NCBI GenBank assembly: GCA_003598175.1 | Contig: QZKN01000168.1 | Location: forward strand, 1 to 64,000 | Direction: 5' to 3' | Origin: Candidatus Omnitrophota bacterium | GTDB taxonomy: Bacteria > Hinthialibacterota > Hinthialibacteria > Hinthialibacterales > Hinthialibacteraceae | Length of the DNA stretch: 64,000 nucleotides | Part shown: positions 62,390-64,000 of the stretch, piece after piece | Layout of the letters: every line of letters begins with the position of its first letter | Numbering within the stretch: the first letter of the stretch is position 1 | Notes under the pieces: generated by a model | What the model was told of the DNA's origin: nothing | The model's database searches: none | What the model saw: only the letters and a program-made list of their open reading frames with translations | Made by a program: the position numbers and the translations under genes

Positions 62390-62871
62390 TGGGCACCTTC
62401 TGATAGGGATCAATTCCATCCTGACCGATAACTCGGTTTTGATTTATGCGATTGTAGCAAGAATCCGGTATCCTCCGAAGCTGTATTGGTTTACGAATTG
62501 TTCGGGTAAGGATATGGGATTAGAGGTTTACCGCCTCTGGAATAAAAAGATCGATTGAATACAAAAAAACCTAGCCAACGCTTGTTTGCCTGCGATATCA
62601 TGAATCAAACCAAAAAAAATGGATGGCAATAAAATTTTTAAAGCGTGCTTACGTACTGATGAAGTATGGGCGGTTCATGGCTTGTATATGCGATGTTTGT
62701 ATTCTACTTGTCAATATGATTATTGATTTACCATTTTTACATATAAACCGACATGATCGGTTGATCACAACGAAGCATGAAAAATTGTGGTGCGGACCTC
62801 TGGTCTGCACATGCAGGTTGGAAGCCCGCACCACAATATTTTCTTATAAACCCACGAAAGGAATTGTAACC
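62390..62871. other. Intergenic region with a palindromic repeat
   Basis: A 482-base divergent gap. It holds the two-hairpin palindrome at 62784-62837 and otherwise nothing I can assign. An open frame reading ARIRYPPKLYWFTNCSGKD to 62558 has no start or ribosome site; the frame upstream of the lipoprotein gene also has no site. Promoters for both neighbours should lie here. Confidence 0.4.
62784..62837. repeat. Two-hairpin palindromic element
   Basis: ATTGTGGTGCGG (62784-62795) pairs perfectly with CCGCACCACAAT (62826-62837). Inside are a first hairpin TGCGGACC-TCT-GGTCTGCA (one G:U) and a second, looser one around TGCAGG...GGAA...CCCGCA. The layout, two hairpins inside a perfect outer stem, is that of the 5521-5577 element. 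It lies 34 bases before the lipoprotein gene. Confidence 0.65.
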
Positions 62872-63834
62872 ATGAAGAATTCCCACTTCCCGTGTCTCGC
62901 GTTGTCTGTTTGTTTAATGATCAGCCTTATCGGCTGCGCGATCGGCGACCTGGTGGAAACCGTGGTGGAAGTGCCGTTCACGATTGTCGAGGCCGCCATC
63001 GAGGTGCCCGTATCGGTGGTGGATGCGGTGACGGACATCCCGGAGCACTTGAAATACGAATTGGGGGAGGAGCAGGAATGGACGTTGGACAGCCAGGACG
63101 TTTCACAAATCATCGCTGAGACGAAAAACGGCGCCATTCAAGTGGTCAGTATCGATGGCAACCAGATTCTTGTCAAATCCCGGGTCCGGATTCATGCGAA
63201 AAGTCGATCGGCGGCGGAAGAATTTGCTCAACGAGTCCATGTGGAAACGTATCGCAGCGGCAATGAAGTCCGCGTGACCTGCGAGCATCCGCGCTCGTCA
63301 AATCGCGTCAATTATTCCGTCCACTATGAGATCCAAGCGCCTTCCGTAATGAATCTGCATCTGAAAACGTCCAACGGAAAAATCAAGATTGCGGATATCG
63401 ACGGCAACGTGGATGCGTATACGACGAATGGGCGCATCGAACTGGATCGCATCTGCGGATCCGTCCATGCCGAATCCACGAACGGCTCCATCCGCGCCGA
63501 TGTGGAGCATATCGACGGGGAGTTGTCGCTGACAAGCACGAACGGAAGCATGGAAGCGTTCATTCACGATGGCATCGCGCCGATCCGGATGGAAACGACG
63601 AACGGATCGATTCGGTTGCATTTGCCGGACAACTACAGCGGCAATCTGAATGCGCGAACCACGAACGGCGGTATTCATTCCGAATTTCCGGTGACCGTTT
63701 ACGAAGCGCGGCGCAATCGCATGGTGGGGCGCATGAATAATGGGGAGTTTCCGGAAATCCACCTGCAAAGCACAAATGGAAGCATTTATTTGAAAACACT
63801 TTCGAATACGGCGACTGTCGCGAATAGAGAATAA
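62872..63834 (+). CDS. Lipoprotein with DUF4097-like beta-helix repeats
   Basis: 320 residues from the ATG at 62872, AAAGGAA upstream; the frame is open further 5' but only this start gives a lipoprotein signal (MKNSHFPCLALSVCLMISLI then GC). After a helical spacer (VVEVPFTIVEAAIEVPVSVV) comes a beta-helix built on a repeated TNG turn: TKNGAIQVVSI, TSNGKIKIADI, TTNGRIELDRI, STNGSIRADV, STNGSMEAFI, TTNGSIRLHL, TTNGGIHSEF and STNGSIYLKT. This is the DUF4097 (putative adhesin-like) fold. It should be anchored to a membrane facing the periplasm or cell surface. Its role is unknown. Confidence 0.88.
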   Translation: MKNSHFPCLALSVCLMISLIGCAIGDLVETVVEVPFTIVEAAIEVPVSVVDAVTDIPEHLKYELGEEQEWTLDSQDVSQIIAETKNGAIQVVSIDGNQILVKSRVRIHAKSRSAAEEFAQRVHVETYRSGNEVRVTCEHPRSSNRVNYSVHYEIQAPSVMNLHLKTSNGKIKIADIDGNVDAYTTNGRIELDRICGSVHAESTNGSIRADVEHIDGELSLTSTNGSMEAFIHDGIAPIRMETTNGSIRLHLPDNYSGNLNARTTNGGIHSEFPVTVYEARRNRMVGRMNNGEFPEIHLQSTNGSIYLKTLSNTATVANRE

Positions 63835-64000
63835 TGCCGATTCGAGGCTACATTCTATTCCCACCCATCGGCGTCGAAGAAAAACTCGATGGGGAAATCA
63901 TCTTTCCATAAAATCCATCCGGCCTGTTAGACCTGCCTGACTATTTCATATATAATTGTGCGACCAAACCGACATCGGCCATTGATTGACGGGTTTCCCA
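63835..64000. other. End of window, no gene assigned
   Basis: One hundred and sixty-six bases follow the lipoprotein gene. A minus-strand open stretch of 23 codons (63855-63926) reads AGWILWKDDFPIEFFFDADG and could be a gene end, but a stop closes it upstream. No terminator is clear. Confidence 0.3.

Noticed and set aside
62313-62558. Plus-strand open frame ending in an aromatic-rich peptide
   Set aside because: Its first third is antisense to gatB and there is no ribosome site in the rest.
63855-63926. Minus-strand 23-codon stretch with gene-like composition
   Set aside because: Closed by a stop upstream and lacking a start; could be a remnant gene end, but there is too little to call.

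Overview
The window reads as chromosomal DNA, roughly half G+C, from a Gram-negative, heterotrophic, probably uncultured bacterium. The outer-membrane porin, lipoproteins and signal peptides point to two membranes. The prepilin-like protein, the GH106 and GH10 glycosidases, the uronate isomerase-like and URO-D-like enzymes, the NHL-tailed GT-C transferase and the intergenic palindromes resemble what is seen in candidate phyla near Sumerlaeota, Hydrogenedentota or Hinthialibacterota. That placement is an inference from gene style only; no rRNA or tRNA gene was found.

Layout. (1) 1-6122, minus strand: a phage-like structural cassette (coiled-coil protein, capsid decoration protein, major capsid protein, head-completion-like protein, tail protein, prohead-protease-like protein, tail fibre-like protein, and a secreted protein cut by the window edge). 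Terminase, portal, integrase and replication genes are not in view. The gaps carry a 14-bp perfect hairpin, a two-hairpin palindrome and short tandem repeats. (2) 6430-13136: a lone RbsA-type ABC ATPase, a 63-codon gene before a terminator, a uronate isomerase-like enzyme with a WP-repeat membrane protein, and two coupled genes of unknown function. (3) 13486-17412: a three-gene signalling operon (membrane histidine kinase, receiver protein, receiver-kinase) with no DNA-binding output domain. (4) 17437-25234: a MetF + MTHFR-C + pterin-binding fusion, a SPFH/NfeD pair, a URO-D-like protein, a GT-C transferase, an FGE-fold protein without the catalytic cysteine motif, and an orphan antitoxin.

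(5) 25289-41582: GH106 glycosidase, porin, ligA, Uma2 nuclease-like protein, prepilin, decayed PIN-toxin and LRR genes, GH10 xylanase, dynamin-like GTPase, and pgi. (6) 41679-54581: zinc-ribbon and TPR proteins, a 2-hydroxyacid dehydrogenase, a receiver-GGDEF protein, a GT-C/NHL fusion, and a 1205-residue hybrid kinase whose 3' end runs into a HicB-like remnant. (7) 54887-63834: a HigBA toxin-antitoxin pair, a compact Hsp70 operon (degenerate J-domain-TPR, GrpE-like, DnaK paralogue), a flavin reductase-like protein, two lipoproteins and gatB.

Themes: plant-polysaccharide and uronate use (GH10, GH106, uronate isomerase-like); C1/folate chemistry in one polypeptide; local signalling by receivers and kinases; and gene decay (four toxin-antitoxin loci, at least two of them broken, plus an LRR fragment). 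Functions come from reading translations and motifs; no database search was run.
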